Origin: Teredinibacter turnerae
GTDB lineage: Bacteria > Pseudomonadota > Gammaproteobacteria > Pseudomonadales > Cellvibrionaceae
DNA length: 64,000 nucleotides
NCBI RefSeq assembly: GCF_037935975.1
Contig: NZ_CP149817.1
Location: 3,658,001-3,722,000 of the forward strand
Reading direction: 5' to 3'
The notes below the pieces were generated by a model. It worked only from the letters and a program-made list of their open reading frames with translations. It was not told the DNA's origin and did no database searches. Made by a program: the position numbers and the translations under genes. Below, one piece after another: positions 63,287 to 64,000 of this stretch; position 1 is the stretch's first letter; each line of letters begins with the position of its first letter.

Positions 63287-64000
63287 TTATAGTGTGTCGC
63301 GCTCAACGACTTGCAATGATTTCAAAAACTCAACGAGTTTGGCCTTTTTGTCCGAATCCAGTTGATCAAAGTTATCCCGGGAAGCTCGTGCCTCACCGCC
63401 GTGGTACAGAATGGCTTCAGTGATGGTGGTAATATCCCCGCGATGGCCATAAGGGGCGGAGCTGCCGACGTCCCACAATTTTCGCGTAAGAAATAACTCG
63501 GCGCCTGGTCGGCCATCCTGCGCACGTCGGTCTTGATCCAATACTTCATTGCAGTAAAAGCGAATGGCATCTTCTCGCTCTGGTGCATCACACAAGTTAT
63601 GCAGTTTGAGGTCGGTGTAGGCTTGCACTGGAATATCTCCGTTCGCCTCCGCTCGAAGTCGCGGACGGGGGCCCTCTGTCGTCATATTCCAGACAATCGA
63701 TTGGGTTACATCACGGAAAGTGTGTTCGAGGTTAAGCGGGCTCGGCTCGGAAAACAGCGGGGAATTCAGCTTGAGTGATGGTTTATGGCATGAATCGCAA
63801 CCGACATTTTCAAACTCCCGCTTGCCGTCTCGAATGCGATGCTGCAACCTGCGGTTTTCTGGCATAACCTGGATGGGCACAGGCAGCGACGCCTGCCACA
63901 CTGTAAGTGCAGTTATATCGCCAATGGAAAGCTCACGATGTACACCGTCCAAATCGTGGTCGCTGTCGAACCCTTTACCCGCAAACAAGTCGAAGCGTTC
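63287..64000 (-). CDS. Di-heme oxidoreductase (DHOR/DUF1111-like), N-terminus cut by window edge
   Basis: The frame is open through the right edge, so at least 237 residues are seen and the N-terminus is missing. One heme-binding CDSCH is visible, followed by an LNLEHTF/DVTQSIVWNMTTEGPRPRLR segment. The C-terminal LWDVGSSAPYGHRGDITTITEAILYHGGEA pattern, ending DKKAKLVEFLKSL, is shared by di-heme oxidoreductases (DUF1111) and related cytochrome c peroxidases. The other heme motif would lie outside. Such proteins act in the periplasm. It is 37 bp upstream of the cupin-HDO gene in the same direction, so it is probably in the same operon. Whether it belongs to the pathway is open. Confidence 0.75.
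   Translation of the reverse strand, partial: ERFDLFAGKGFDSDHDLDGVHRELSIGDITALTVWQASLPVPIQVMPENRRLQHRIRDGKREFENVGCDSCHKPSLKLNSPLFSEPSPLNLEHTFRDVTQSIVWNMTTEGPRPRLRAEANGDIPVQAYTDLKLHNLCDAPEREDAIRFYCNEVLDQDRRAQDGRPGAELFLTRKLWDVGSSAPYGHRGDITTITEAILYHGGEARASRDNFDQLDSDKKAKLVEFLKSLQVVERDTL

Noticed and set aside
1-64000. tRNA or rRNA genes
   Set aside because: No cloverleaf-like or conserved rRNA segment noticed in the intergenic gaps; a covariance-model scan would be decisive.

Overview
The window looks like chromosome from a plant-polysaccharide-degrading gammaproteobacterium of the Cellvibrionaceae type (Saccharophagus, Teredinibacter and Cellvibrio are the nearest lifestyles I know). The reasons are a modular pectate lyase with four long polyserine linkers, several TonB-dependent receptors of the carbohydrate-associated kind, a xyloglucan locus with the same enzyme set as the one known from Cellvibrio japonicus, and a nearly complete pectin locus. 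I cannot name the species from sequence alone.

Layout. 1-10 kb is a mixed region: a metallophosphoesterase cut by the left edge, an orphan acyl carrier protein divergent from an EntD-like phosphopantetheinyl transferase, a large CHAT-like/STAND NTPase, a GAF-EAL c-di-GMP phosphodiesterase and a short-chain dehydrogenase. 10-17 kb holds two convergent TonB-dependent receptors (one Oar-like) of unknown substrate. 17.6-32 kb is a xyloglucan/L-fucose locus on the + strand: TonB receptor, tryptophan-halogenase-like flavoprotein, GH95 fucosidase, GH35 beta-galactosidase, GH31 alpha-xylosidase, a lactonase-like amidohydrolase, an IclR regulator and a frameshifted L-fucose dehydrogenase-like aldo/keto reductase.

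32-55.6 kb is a pectin/uronate locus: altronate dehydratase (uxaA), a FadR-type GntR regulator, GH28 polygalacturonase, a TonB receptor, a DUF4861-GH105 fusion, kduI, kduD, a GH43 arabinanase with ricin and carbohydrate-binding modules, a CE8 pectin methylesterase, a double PL1 pectate lyase and a DctPQM TRAP transporter. Palindromes of the form TTGGTATACCAA (the UxuR/ExuR type) lie in front of uxaA, the GH28, the receptor, the pectate lyase and the TRAP operon. Together they predict a single uronate-responsive regulon. The enzymes would cut pectin outside the cell, the receptor and TRAP system would import the pieces, GH105, KduI and KduD would process unsaturated uronates, and UxaA would feed altronate to 2-keto-3-deoxygluconate.

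56-64 kb changes character. A LysR gene is followed by a tight minus-strand operon: di-heme oxidoreductase (cut by the right edge), a cupin fused to a heme-oxygenase-like diiron (HDO) domain, Rieske oxygenase alpha and beta subunits, a flavin monooxygenase and an EamA exporter. Four different oxidative enzyme types plus an exporter look like a small-molecule pathway I do not recognise. The cupin-HDO protein combines the same two domain types as the N-nitrosating enzyme SznF, in the opposite order. This is the best candidate here for an undescribed system. A dispersed palindromic repeat family (TAAAT..CTATTTA cores and a 63-bp repeated module) sits in several intergenic gaps.
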